From contig CACYWT010000013.1 of the NCBI GenBank assembly GCA_902778175.1, positions 1 to 33,809 on the forward strand: 33,809 nucleotides of DNA. Reading direction: 5' to 3'. This DNA comes from an uncultured Ruminococcus sp. Its GTDB lineage: Bacteria > Bacillota > Clostridia > Oscillospirales > Acutalibacteraceae. Under the pieces are notes generated by a model. The model did no database searches and was not told the DNA's origin. It saw nothing but the letters and a program-made list of their open reading frames with translations. Each line of letters opens with the position of its first letter. Within the stretch, counting starts at the first letter, position 1. The position numbers were made by a program, and so were the translations under genes. Positions 21,746 to 30,207 of the stretch are shown here, piece by piece.

Positions 21746-24151
21746 TTAACTAACGATAGTAAGATTAGCGTAATTTGCCATGAGTTTTTTTGTTCCGACA
21801 GTATCGAAGGCTATCTCCAGCAGCGTATCGGACGCCATCGGACGCATATTGATTATCATTCCCTCACCGAAGGTACGGTGCTTTACCCTCATGCCGACGC
21901 TGTAATTTTTCTTTTCAGCCGTCATATGAGGCATTGATGATATCTGTCTGCTCTTTTCCATATCATTGCGGCGCATATTGCCGATACGGTTTCCGGCAGA
22001 ACCGGACAATTCAGGCCGCTTGCTTTCCTTCTCCTCCACAAGCTCCTGCGGAAGCTCGGACAGAAAGCGCGAAGGCTTGTTGTATGAAGTCTTGCCGAAC
22101 AGTGTGCGGCTTCGTGAACAGATAAGATACAGGCAGCGCTTTGCGCGGGTTATCCCGACATATGCAAGACGGCGCTCCTCCTGCATTTCCTCCTGCGAAA
22201 GCGTGGATAGATAGCCCGGGAAGGTATTTTCCTCCATACCCGGAATGAAAACGCTGTCAAATTCCAGTCCCTTAGCCGAATGGAGTGTCATCAGAACAAC
22301 AAAGCTTTCTCCGGATCCTGTATTGTAGGTATCAATATCCGTAAACAGCGATACCTCCTCCAGAAATCCCTGAAGGGTAGCTTCATCTCCGTTTTCCTCC
22401 TCATAGCGCATTATGCTTGATTTCAGCTCGCGGATATTTTCCACCGCTTCGTCGCCGTGATCACTTTCCCTTCGTATGAACGGTATATAATTTATGCGCT
22501 CGACCAGCCTGTCATACATCTCCGAAACGGCAAGACCGGATCCGAGCAGTTCCGTCATATCATTTATGACGGAGCAGAAATCCTCAAGATTCTGTCTTGA
22601 TCGGCTCAGAGCCTCATATTCATCGCTGTGCATCATCACATCGAACATACTCTGTCCCAGCATATTGCCGATCTCTTCTATATTTGCGGCGGATTTATCA
22701 CCGATGCCGCGTTTTGGGATATTGATTATGCGTTTCAGACGCACATTGTCGTTATGGTTGCTGATAACGCTGAGATAAGCTATCATATCGCGTATCTCAC
22801 GGCGTTCATAGAATCGCCGTCCGCCGATAATGCGGTAGGGGATCCCTGCGCGGACAAAGGCGCGCTCTATCACCTGCGACTGAGAATTCATGCGGTAAAG
22901 AACGGCATAATCGCTGTAGCTTTTGCCTGCGGCAGCTCCGTCAAGGACAGTGTTCGCTATAAACCTGGCCTCGTCATGCTCGTCATAGGCATTGAACCTG
23001 ACTATCCTTTCACCCTTGGGATTATCCGTCCAGAGAGTCTTGTCCTTTCTCTGAGAATTATTCTTTATCACGGAATTTGCCGCGCTGAGGATATTTCCGG
23101 TAGAGCGGTAATTCTGCTCCAGCTTTATGGTAACGGCGCCGGGGAAGCTGTCCTCAAATTCGAGAATATTCCTTATTGTAGCGCCGCGGAATTTATAGAT
23201 ACTCTGGTCGTCGTCACCGACAACACATATATTGTTATGCACCTCGGAAAGAAGCCTTACAAGCTCATACTGCACCAGATTCGTATCCTGATATTCGTCA
23301 ACCATTATAAACTTGAACTTGCTGCTGTATTTATCAAGCACATCGGGATTATTCCTGAACAGTATCACTGTATTGAGGATCATATCGTCAAAATCCATTG
23401 CGTCGGCACTTATAAGTCTTTCCTGATAAAGCTTGTATACCTTGTGTATGGAAATAAGGCGGCTGTCGTTTGCGGCAAATTTCGCAAAATCCGCAGGAGT
23501 CATCATTTCATCCTTTGCGCCCGAAATAACGCTCATGACCTCTCTCGGAGGGAGGATCTTCTCGTCAATGCCGATAGATTTCATACATTCCTTTACAAGG
23601 CGTTTCTGATCGTCGCTGTCATATACGGTGAAATGGCTGCTGTAACCCAGAAGCGATGCATTTGCGCGGAGTATCCTTCCGCAGGCTGAATGGAACGTAG
23701 ACGCCCAGATATCAAGCCCCTGATCCCCGACCTTTGCGCAGATACGCTCCTTCAGCTCGCCTGCCGCCTTATTCGTAAAGGTGATGGCAAGTATTCTCCA
23801 CGGATCGGGTCTGCCGACGGAAAGTCTTTCCGCGAGATCGTCGCTCAGCCTTGTTTTTCCTTCGGCTGCGCTGCGCATTTCCCCGATATCGTTATCGCTG
23901 TACTGTCCGTAGACTATATCCGTTTCGTATGCGCTGCCCCAGCGGAGAAGATTAGCGATACGGTTCACAAGCACTGTAGTCTTTCCGCTGCCTGCGCCTG
24001 CAAGGACAAGCAGAGGTCCTGTCACCTGATATACAGCCTGCTGCTGCATTTCATTAAGAGATGAAAACTCTTTTTCTATTATTTCGCGTCTGAGCGACGC
24101 TATCTCTGCAAACATATCTTCTGTCAAAACTGATCGTCCCTTCCTTTTCAT
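21746..24151 (-). CDS. pcrA: ATP-dependent DNA helicase PcrA/UvrD (SF1A)
   Basis: The 801-residue helicase unwinds DNA 3'-5' in repair and in clearing protein roadblocks. The motifs run in order: Walker A AlaGlyAlaGlySerGlyLysThrThr (51-59), Ia AlaIleThrPheThrAsnLysAla, II AspGluTyrGlnAspThr, III GlyAspAspAspGlnSerIleTyrLysPheArgGlyAla, IV GluGlnAsnTyrArgSer, V ThrLeuHisSerAlaLysGlyLeuGluPhe and VI ValGlyIleThrArgAlaLys. An extra segment of about 45 residues follows motif I. The C-terminus has the Tudor-like VKHRTFGEG segment typical of PcrA. The start is uncertain: the first ATG (24151) has no ribosome-binding site, while a TTG at 24127 has GGAAGG about 11 bases upstream. Confidence 0.95.
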   Translation of the reverse strand: MKRKGRSVLTEDMFAEIASLRREIIEKEFSSLNEMQQQAVYQVTGPLLVLAGAGSGKTTVLVNRIANLLRWGSAYETDIVYGQYSDNDIGEMRSAAEGKTRLSDDLAERLSVGRPDPWRILAITFTNKAAGELKERICAKVGDQGLDIWASTFHSACGRILRANASLLGYSSHFTVYDSDDQKRLVKECMKSIGIDEKILPPREVMSVISGAKDEMMTPADFAKFAANDSRLISIHKVYKLYQERLISADAMDFDDMILNTVILFRNNPDVLDKYSSKFKFIMVDEYQDTNLVQYELVRLLSEVHNNICVVGDDDQSIYKFRGATIRNILEFEDSFPGAVTIKLEQNYRSTGNILSAANSVIKNNSQRKDKTLWTDNPKGERIVRFNAYDEHDEARFIANTVLDGAAAGKSYSDYAVLYRMNSQSQVIERAFVRAGIPYRIIGGRRFYERREIRDMIAYLSVISNHNDNVRLKRIINIPKRGIGDKSAANIEEIGNMLGQSMFDVMMHSDEYEALSRSRQNLEDFCSVINDMTELLGSGLAVSEMYDRLVERINYIPFIRRESDHGDEAVENIRELKSSIMRYEEENGDEATLQGFLEEVSLFTDIDTYNTGSGESFVVLMTLHSAKGLEFDSVFIPGMEENTFPGYLSTLSQEEMQEERRLAYVGITRAKRCLYLICSRSRTLFGKTSYNKPSRFLSELPQELVEEKESKRPELSGSAGNRIGNMRRNDMEKSRQISSMPHMTAEKKNYSVGMRVKHRTFGEGMIINMRPMASDTLLEIAFDTVGTKKLMANYANLTIVS

Positions 24152-24186
24152 AACTTATATTTTACAACAAATCGTCAGCAATAGCA

Positions 24187-24215
24187 ATTATATTTACTAT
24201 GATTCACCGAAAAAA
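24187..24215 (-). promoter_or_regulatory. Possible promoter of pcrA
   Basis: A perfect TATAAT on the minus strand (24187-24192) with a 17-bp spacer to a poor TTTTTT at the -35 position (24210-24215). It is 36 bases upstream of the pcrA ATG. Confidence 0.4.
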
Positions 24216-24275
24216 CTTTCCTCAGCAGCCACGCATATGCATATAATGTAAATAAAAGGAAATTTTTTTACGATT

Positions 24276-24300
24276 GTTGACCCCTTGAGGTCAACTTTTT
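24276..24300 (+). terminator. Intrinsic terminator in the leader of the GH25 lysozyme gene
   Basis: GTTGACC (24276-24282) pairs with GGTCAAC (24289-24295) around a 6-nt loop and five T residues follow. It lies upstream of the gene it would control, downstream of a TATAAT box at 24242-24247, and the nearest upstream gene is divergent. This arrangement fits an attenuator rather than a gene end. Confidence 0.65.
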
Positions 24301-24316
24301 ATCTGATATGAGGGTC

Positions 24317-24340
24317 TTATGAAAGGGTGTCCTTTCATAA
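24317..24340 (+). promoter_or_regulatory. Perfect 10-bp hairpin just before the GH25 ribosome-binding site
   Basis: TTATGAAAGG (24317-24326) pairs with CCTTTCATAA (24331-24340) around a GTGT loop, 11 bases upstream of the AAGGAGG site. It may modulate translation start or form with the preceding terminator a two-state leader. It could also be an operator; no regulator is identifiable. Confidence 0.5.
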
Positions 24341-24366
24341 TTATATTATAAAAAGGAGGATGTCTT

Positions 24367-25350
24367 ATGACAACCAAAAAGGGAATTGACGTTTCCTATG
24401 CGCAGGGAGAGATCAATTTTGACAGGATCAGAAAAGATCAGGTCCAGTTTGCGATCGTGCGCAGCAGCTTCGGCTGGGAGGCGGATCAGAAGGACAGCGA
24501 ATTTGAACGCAATATGAAGGGTTTCGCTTCAAAGGGCATACCCTGCGGTATCTATCATTATTCCTATGCGGAAAGCAGGGAGGACGCGGTAAAGGAAGCC
24601 GAATACTGTCTGAGCTGCATAAAGGGCAAGGTATTGCAGCTTCCGGTATTTATTGACATGGAGGAGGACCGCATAGCCCGTCACGGCAGAAGAGTATGCA
24701 CCGATATCGTCAAAGCCTTCTGTGAAAGAATGAAAAAGGCAGGCTACAACGCAGGAGTTTACACCAATCCCAACTGGCTGAGAAATTATCTCTATGCCGA
24801 CGAGATCATCGGAAAATATCCGGTCTGGCTTGCCCAGTGGGACAGCAGCGCGCCGCTGTACGAATGTATGATCTGGCAGTACAAGGTCGGAGGAAGGGGC
24901 TGCATCGACGGCATTTCCGGAGAATGTGACCTCGATATCCTCTACGGCGAGCCTGTTATAAAGCCCGTTCCGCCGAAGCCGGAGCCGGGAAGTACAAAGA
25001 AATTTTCCGTCGGTGACGAGGTAAAGATCCTCGATCCCGTAATTTACGGGACCGACAGGCATTTCACAGTCTTTCCCGGAGAAAAATATACCGTTATCGA
25101 GCAGTCCGGCGACCGTGTCGTCATCGGAATAAACGGACAGGTCACTGCTGCGGTCAATGCGAAATATCTCGAAAAGGTAAAGACCGCGCCGCCAAAGGAA
25201 AAAACCGTGATCTATACCGTTCAGCCCGGCGATACGCTCAGCGGAATAGCCGCAAGATTCGGTACTACGGTAAACAGACTCGTAAGGGATAATAATATCA
25301 AAAATCCCGATCTGATCTACGGCGGTCAGAAAATAAAGATCATAAAATAA
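24367..25350 (+). CDS. GH25 lysozyme (muramidase) with C-terminal LysM
   Basis: The 327-residue enzyme cleaves the beta-1,4 bond between N-acetylmuramic acid and N-acetylglucosamine. The GH25 barrel (about 5-195) contains GlyIleAspValSerTyrAlaGln with Asp8, the catalytic pair in PheIleAspMetGluGlu (Asp97, Glu99) and GlyTyrAsnAlaGlyValTyrThrAsn. A proline-rich linker, an SH3-like segment (about 215-270) and a LysM motif ([16 protein letters not shown], about 280-325) follow. There is no signal peptide, as in many phage-type endolysins, so export or lysis is unexplained; no holin is nearby. A strong AAGGAGG site precedes the ATG. It has its own regulated-looking leader and terminator. Confidence 0.92.
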   Translation: MTTKKGIDVSYAQGEINFDRIRKDQVQFAIVRSSFGWEADQKDSEFERNMKGFASKGIPCGIYHYSYAESREDAVKEAEYCLSCIKGKVLQLPVFIDMEEDRIARHGRRVCTDIVKAFCERMKKAGYNAGVYTNPNWLRNYLYADEIIGKYPVWLAQWDSSAPLYECMIWQYKVGGRGCIDGISGECDLDILYGEPVIKPVPPKPEPGSTKKFSVGDEVKILDPVIYGTDRHFTVFPGEKYTVIEQSGDRVVIGINGQVTAAVNAKYLEKVKTAPPKEKTVIYTVQPGDTLSGIAARFGTTVNRLVRDNNIKNPDLIYGGQKIKIIK

Positions 25351-25363
25351 TACTGCCGCTTAT

Positions 25364-25404
25364 CCGCCTGCAAAGGATCCCCCCTGCGCAGGCGGTCTTT
25401 TTTT
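25364..25404 (+). terminator. Intrinsic terminator of the GH25 gene
   Basis: An 8-bp GC-rich stem (25364-25371 with 25388-25395) is followed by seven T residues. Confidence 0.85.
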
Positions 25405-25521
25405 ATTGAGATAATACCGCGCAAAGCAGCGTATCTGTTGCTCTGCTTTGCCGCCAGACGTTATCTTTATGGCGCTGTTTTAAAATCCTTATTAAAATTT
25501 ATATAAAGTTGCATAAAAATC

Positions 25522-25551
25522 TTGACAAAATTATCTTTTTTGTTATAGAAT
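25522..25551 (+). promoter_or_regulatory. Promoter of rny
   Basis: Perfect TTGACA (25522-25527), then TATAGA at 25544-25549 (16-bp spacer) or TAGAAT at 25546-25551 (18-bp spacer). It predicts a 5' leader of about 340 nt before the rny start. Confidence 0.7.
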
Positions 25552-25557
25552 ATAAAT

Positions 25558-25899
25558 CAGGCGTAACTGCCTGGGGAAATTATACCCGTTGACTGAATTT
25601 TCAACTCAATTTATGCCGTTTTGCATAATTTTTATATTTTTAATTTTATTTAGCGACAAAGATATTTTTATTATTGACCGATTTGCCGGGGCGCATATCA
25701 GGTGAATAGATAACAGTAGTTGATTATCGGTAAGCTCCGCTTAAAGAAGCGGATATAAACACAATAAAATATAATATTATGCCGTACATATGCTGCTTTC
25801 ATTACCGCAGAGAGCAGCTGTGCAGGATAGCGGCACCTTTGGGTTGATTAATTGGCTGAAAGAATAATTATTAAAATCGACTTAGGAGGTGTCAGATCA
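25558..25899 (+). promoter_or_regulatory. Long structured 5' leader of rny
   Basis: This gene-free stretch holds several stems. CAGGC/GCCTG pairs at 25558-25573. A 6-bp hairpin TTATGC/GCATAA (25611-25628) is followed by a long T-rich run that could attenuate transcription. A perfect 7-bp hairpin lies at 25736-25753. GCTGCT/AGCAGC near 25791-25817 overlaps a CCGC/GCGG pairing, a possible pseudoknot. I could not match it to a known riboswitch class. It may be a cis-acting regulatory RNA, or the site of RNase Y autoregulation. Confidence 0.4.
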
Positions 25900-27474
25900 A
25901 TGGATCCGGTTTTGGCAATAGTACTTATTGTTGTCATTTCCGTTGTTGTCGGAATAGGCGCATTTATCGGCGGCGTTCAGTACAGGAAAAAGATCGGCGA
26001 AAAAGAGATCGGTTCCGCCGAAACTGAGGCGCGGCGTATATCCGAAGATGCAGAGCGAATGCTCGATGAAGCAAAGCGCGAAGCAGAGGCTGTGAAAAAG
26101 GAAGCAGTGATCGCCGGAAAAGACGAGGCTCATAAGCTCCGCTCAGATGCAGAAAAAGAAATTGCCGACAGACGCAAGGAAATCCAGCGTCAGGAAAGAC
26201 GCATACAGCAAAAGGAAGAAACCGTAGAAAAGAAACTGGACAGCCTTGAAAAAAAGGAAGAGGCTGTTGCTCAGAAGAACAAGGCTGCCGAAGCAAGACT
26301 TGCCGAAGCAGAGGAGATCAAGCAGAGCGAATTCCAGATGCTTGAAAAAATATCCGGACTTACTGCCGAACAGGCTAAGACTCTTATCATCAATACCCTT
26401 GATAACGAGCTTACCCATGAAAAAGCAGTCAAGATCATGGAATTTGAACAGAAAACAAGAGAAGAATCCGAAAAGACCGCCAGAGAGATCATCTCGCTGG
26501 CAATTCAGAGAGTCGCTGCCGACCATGTAAGCGAATCGACGGTATCAGTCGTTCCGCTGCCCAGCGACGAAATGAAGGGCCGCATAATCGGAAGAGAAGG
26601 AAGAAATATCCGCGCGATCGAAACGATCACAGGAGTGGATCTTATTATCGACGATACGCCCGAGGCTATCACGCTTTCATGCTTCGAGCCTGTCAAGAGA
26701 GAGATCGCAAGAGTGATGCTTGAAAAGCTGATCTCAGACGGCAGGATACACCCTGCAAGAATAGAGGAAATGTATGAGAAAGCCCGCCGTGAGGTTGAGG
26801 CTATGATCAAATCCGAGGGCGAACGCGCTATTATCGAAGCAGGCGTCAACAATATCCACCCCGAGCTTGTCAAGCTGCTCGGCAGACTTCATTTCCGTAC
26901 CAGCTACGGTCAGAATGTTCTGGATCATTCGCTGGAGGTCGCATACCTTTGCGGCATGATGGCGTCGGAGCTCGGACTGGAGCCTACAATGGCAAGAAGA
27001 GCCGGTCTGCTGCATGATATAGGCAAGGCTCTTGACCACGAGATCGAAGGATCGCATATCGAGATCGGCGTTGACGTTGCCCGTAAATATAAGGAAAGCG
27101 AGCTTATTGTTCACGCTATCCATGCTCACCACGGCGACATCGAGGCTAAGACCATAATCGCCTGTCTTGTTCAGGCTGCGGACGCTATTTCCGCCGCACG
27201 TCCCGGAGCAAGAAGAGAAAATATCGAAAATTATATCAAGCGTCTTGAAAAGCTTGAAGAGGTCGCTTCTTCCTTCGAGGGAGTCGAGCGCAGCTTCGCT
27301 ATTCAGGCAGGACGCGAGGTTCGCATAATCGTCAAGCCCGATATCATCAAAGATGATGAAATGGTTCTGCTGGCAAGGGATATATGCCGGAAGATCGAGG
27401 AGGAAGTCGAATACCCCGGTCAGATCAAGGTAAATATCATAAGAGAGAGCAGAGCAATAGAATACGCAAAATAA
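25900..27474 (+). CDS. rny: Ribonuclease Y
   Basis: The 524-residue membrane-tethered endoribonuclease starts decay of many mRNAs in Firmicutes. It has an N-terminal membrane helix (about 5-25), a long Glu/Lys/Arg coiled coil (about 35-190), a KH RNA-binding domain with [11 protein letters not shown] (about 208-270) and an HD domain with the metal ligands in HisSerLeuGluVal and LeuHisAspIleGlyLys (about 335-430). The ATG at 25900 has GGAGGT 9 bases upstream and gives the normal family length of about 520. A TTG 48 bases upstream is in frame but lacks a site. Promoter and terminator indicate a single-gene unit with a long leader. Confidence 0.97.
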   Translation: MDPVLAIVLIVVISVVVGIGAFIGGVQYRKKIGEKEIGSAETEARRISEDAERMLDEAKREAEAVKKEAVIAGKDEAHKLRSDAEKEIADRRKEIQRQERRIQQKEETVEKKLDSLEKKEEAVAQKNKAAEARLAEAEEIKQSEFQMLEKISGLTAEQAKTLIINTLDNELTHEKAVKIMEFEQKTREESEKTAREIISLAIQRVAADHVSESTVSVVPLPSDEMKGRIIGREGRNIRAIETITGVDLIIDDTPEAITLSCFEPVKREIARVMLEKLISDGRIHPARIEEMYEKARREVEAMIKSEGERAIIEAGVNNIHPELVKLLGRLHFRTSYGQNVLDHSLEVAYLCGMMASELGLEPTMARRAGLLHDIGKALDHEIEGSHIEIGVDVARKYKESELIVHAIHAHHGDIEAKTIIACLVQAADAISAARPGARRENIENYIKRLEKLEEVASSFEGVERSFAIQAGREVRIIVKPDIIKDDEMVLLARDICRKIEEEVEYPGQIKVNIIRESRAIEYAK

Positions 27475-27478
27475 CCCA

Positions 27479-27507
27479 AAAGAGCTGCCTTCGGGCGGCT
27501 CTTTTTC
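27479..27507 (+). terminator. Intrinsic terminator of rny
   Basis: The stem 27481-27489 with 27494-27502 (one G-T wobble) closes on a stable C(UUCG)G tetraloop and is followed by five T residues. Confidence 0.9.
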
Positions 27508-27609
27508 TATATCCGTAAAAAATATAATTTCTTTTACGAATTAAAAAAGGAATATCTGATGATATAATTTTTACAGAGTTTCCTAAATAATTATCAGGGA
27601 GGAATTGAA

Positions 27610-28878
27610 TTGAACGGATTACTGAAAAAAATAGCAGCGATCACCCTTGCAGCAACCCTTGTCACCGGCGGTGCGCTTTGCACAGCCGTAACAGCCTCGG
27701 CAGCCGGAACAGACAGTGCCTCGTCAGCACAGGCGGACGAAAGTGATTTCAAATGGACCACAGACTCAAACGGTGAGGTCTATATCTACCGCTATAATTA
27801 CTCACTTCTCAGAAAATCACCTGATGTGGTCATTCCCGACACCATAGACGGAAAGAAAGTTACCCGTATGTCGCCTACAGTATTCACACGAGGATGCCGC
27901 AGCGTTACTCTTCCGCTTTATCTCAGGGAAATATGCGATCCGACAGATATAAATAAGATAACAGAGGAAGCAAGACCAAAAGATATTGAGTATTATGTTC
28001 TGTCGTCTGTTATCGTCCCCGATGGCAATGCATATTTCAAATCAAAAGACGGTGTGCTTTACAGCAAGGATATGAAAAAGCTGTTAAAGCTGCCTGCTGC
28101 TACCGAAGGAACATTCAGTATTCCTTCAACAGTAACAGATATAGATCCCAATGCATTCTCAAACTGCACTCAGGTAACAGGTCTTGTTATCCCGTCAAGC
28201 GTAAAGGAAATCAGCGGAACACTTCTCAAAAATTTCAAATCACTTGAAACACTGACAATCAATAATGCTAACTATACTCTTGAAGATGATGTACTGTACG
28301 ATAAGGCAAAGACCAAGATAATATATGTACTTCATTCAAAAAATGTACGTTTTGAGATCCCGTCAACAGTAAAGACTATCGGAGATTTTGCATTTGCCGG
28401 CAGCAATGTACCTTCCGTTGTCCTGCCGGAGGGACTTACGGAGATCGGAAACTATGCTTTTGCCGAGTGCAAGATAACATCTGTCTCCATTCCGTCAAGT
28501 GTTGCAGAGATCGGTGGTTTTGCTTTTTCAAACAGCAGTATCAGCACTGCAAAAATCTATGCTTCTGTCGATTCACTCAGTGAAGGATGTTTCTGGGGCT
28601 GCGAATCACTCAGTTCAGTATCATTCCCGGACGGTCTTACAGAAATAGAGAATACATGCTTTATGGGATGCAGCCGACTTTATAATCCTGTTCTTCCCTC
28701 TTCCCTGCAGAAACTCGGTTATCTGGTATTCTCTAATTGCTCCTCGATTACCAATATGGTTATTCCGGAAAGCGTAAAAACCATAGAAGACGGTACCTTT
28801 AACAACTGCACAAAGCTCAGATCGGTTTATTTTCCCGGCAACCCGGAATTTGTTTACACCGACGATTCATATATATAA
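27610..28878 (+). CDS. BspA-like LRR_5 secreted protein, N-terminal part (copy 1)
   Basis: The 422-residue product has a signal peptide (about 1-31, ending ThrAlaSerAlaAla) and an LRR_5/BspA-like array (about 50-415) with repeats such as IPSTVKTIGDFAFAGS and VLPEGLTEIGNYAFAEC. Such proteins bind host or plant polymers or other cells. The start is TTG (27610-27612), set by AGGGAGG 7 bases upstream. The frame ends at a TAA inside a (AT)4 tract (28869-28876). The natural continuation (AspAspSerTyrAsnProIlePheAspLeu) is in the +1 frame. One more AT unit, or loss of one base, would restore a full protein of about 830 residues. A TATAAT box lies at 27563-27568. Confidence 0.8.
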   Translation: MNGLLKKIAAITLAATLVTGGALCTAVTASAAGTDSASSAQADESDFKWTTDSNGEVYIYRYNYSLLRKSPDVVIPDTIDGKKVTRMSPTVFTRGCRSVTLPLYLREICDPTDINKITEEARPKDIEYYVLSSVIVPDGNAYFKSKDGVLYSKDMKKLLKLPAATEGTFSIPSTVTDIDPNAFSNCTQVTGLVIPSSVKEISGTLLKNFKSLETLTINNANYTLEDDVLYDKAKTKIIYVLHSKNVRFEIPSTVKTIGDFAFAGSNVPSVVLPEGLTEIGNYAFAECKITSVSIPSSVAEIGGFAFSNSSISTAKIYASVDSLSEGCFWGCESLSSVSFPDGLTEIENTCFMGCSRLYNPVLPSSLQKLGYLVFSNCSSITNMVIPESVKTIEDGTFNNCTKLRSVYFPGNPEFVYTDDSYI

Positions 28879-30106
28879 TGACGACAGCTATAATCCGATA
28901 TTCGATTTATGCACCAACCTTGAGATCTATGCCGATAAAGGCAGCAATGCCGAAGCTTATGCAAAGAAATTCGGTATCCCGTTCAATGATGCTTCCGTTC
29001 CCTTCGAGGTTGACGCTGTTCTCAGCTCACATGAGTTTACACTGGGAATGTCCATACGCTTTGATGTAATTTACAAGGGCGGCACAGGCAATAACCGCTG
29101 CGCTCCCATGTACCAGAAACCCGGTGAGGACAATAAATATTACGGTATATCTTCCTCCAACATATTAACTCCCCAGACTACCGGAGAATATACACTCGTC
29201 CTTTCCGCAGGCTGCAATACCGCTAATGCATATAAGAGAATCCCGATCGTTGTCAAGCCGGCAGCAGAACTGTCAAATGTATCTACTGTCAGCAGCGAAA
29301 ATATTTCTCTCGGTCAGAAAATAAAGCTCCATGCCGAGGGTACAGGCGGTCAGGGTCAGCATTACTATGCTATAATTTATAAAAAGCAGTCCTCCGATAA
29401 ATGGATCCAGCTTGTAGATAAATACGGCACACAGGCTGATGCTTCCCTTAAACCCACAAAAGCAGGCGTTTATAACATTATGATAAACGTAAAGGATAAG
29501 GACGGCACTGTCAAATCAAAGAAATTCACTCTTAACGTAAAATCAGATGCACTTGAAAATACATCATCAATAAGTGCAGACACTGTTGCCGCAGGCACAA
29601 AGGTAAAACTTACGGCAGCAGCCAAGGGCGGCAGCGGCAGCTATAAATATGCTATTATGTATAAAAAGCACAGCAGCAGCTCATGGATACAGTTAGTTCC
29701 GAAATACGGCACACAGTCCACCGCCAGTCTGACTCCCGGCAAGGTCGGCGTATATGACATCATGATAAATGTTAAGGACAGCGCAGGCACGATAAAATCA
29801 AAGACCTTCACTCTGCGCACAACAGAACCTCTTGCCAATAAATCTACCGTCAGCGCAGCAAGCGTATCTGTCGGTACAAAAATAACAGCCACAGCATCCG
29901 CATCCGGCGGAACAGGCAGCTATACATATGCAATAATGTATAAGAGAGACAGCGCACAGCAGTGGAATCAGCTTGTCACTAAATACGGCACTGAGTCAAC
30001 TGCAAGCTTTACGCCCCGTACAGCAGCCGACTATCAGATAATGATCAATGTCAAGGACAGCTCCGGCAAGATCAAATCCAAAACTTTTACCGTTAAGGTA
30101 GTATAA
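28850..30106 (+). CDS. C-terminal part of BspA-like protein copy 1 (frameshifted)
   Basis: This frame has no plausible ribosome-binding site (nominal TTG at 28850), and its first useful residues, after AsnAspAspSerTyr, continue the LRR protein. It is best read as the 3' part of the same gene. It holds the last LRR cap (about 25-55) and then four related Ig-like/Y_Y_Y-type repeats of roughly 90 residues. Each repeat has AlaIleMetTyrLysLys, a TrpIleGlnLeuVal strand and an IMINVKDSAGTIKSKTFTL ending. The repeats are highly similar to those of the next gene. No LPxTG or membrane anchor is present. A strong terminator follows. Confidence 0.75.
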   Translation: MFTPTIHIYNDDSYNPIFDLCTNLEIYADKGSNAEAYAKKFGIPFNDASVPFEVDAVLSSHEFTLGMSIRFDVIYKGGTGNNRCAPMYQKPGEDNKYYGISSSNILTPQTTGEYTLVLSAGCNTANAYKRIPIVVKPAAELSNVSTVSSENISLGQKIKLHAEGTGGQGQHYYAIIYKKQSSDKWIQLVDKYGTQADASLKPTKAGVYNIMINVKDKDGTVKSKKFTLNVKSDALENTSSISADTVAAGTKVKLTAAAKGGSGSYKYAIMYKKHSSSSWIQLVPKYGTQSTASLTPGKVGVYDIMINVKDSAGTIKSKTFTLRTTEPLANKSTVSAASVSVGTKITATASASGGTGSYTYAIMYKRDSAQQWNQLVTKYGTESTASFTPRTAADYQIMINVKDSSGKIKSKTFTVKVV

Positions 30107-30115
30107 AAAAAGCAG

Positions 30116-30151
30116 AAACTTCGCAAAGCTCATACAGGCTGTGCGGAGTTT
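30116..30151 (+). terminator. Terminator after BspA-like copy 1
   Basis: A 10-bp stem with one G-T wobble (30116-30125 with 30142-30151) is followed by T residues. The CAGAAA/TTTCTG flanks can extend the stem. Confidence 0.8.
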
Positions 30152-30207
30152 TTCTGTAAACATCAGGAAACAATGAATAAATCAGATATTATTAAGGAGG
30201 AAGCAAA

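Noticed and set aside
24367-25350. Prophage lysis gene
   Set aside because: The GH25-LysM enzyme lacks a signal peptide like a phage endolysin, but there is no holin or other phage gene in the window.
25558-25899. c-di-AMP (ydaO) riboswitch before rny
   Set aside because: A short stretch near 25830 loosely recalls part of the motif, but the order of conserved blocks does not fit.
28878-29069. Reinitiation at TAATG after the BspA copy 1 stop
   Set aside because: The ATG at 28878 is in the +2 frame, not the +1 frame that continues the protein, and ends after 63 codons.
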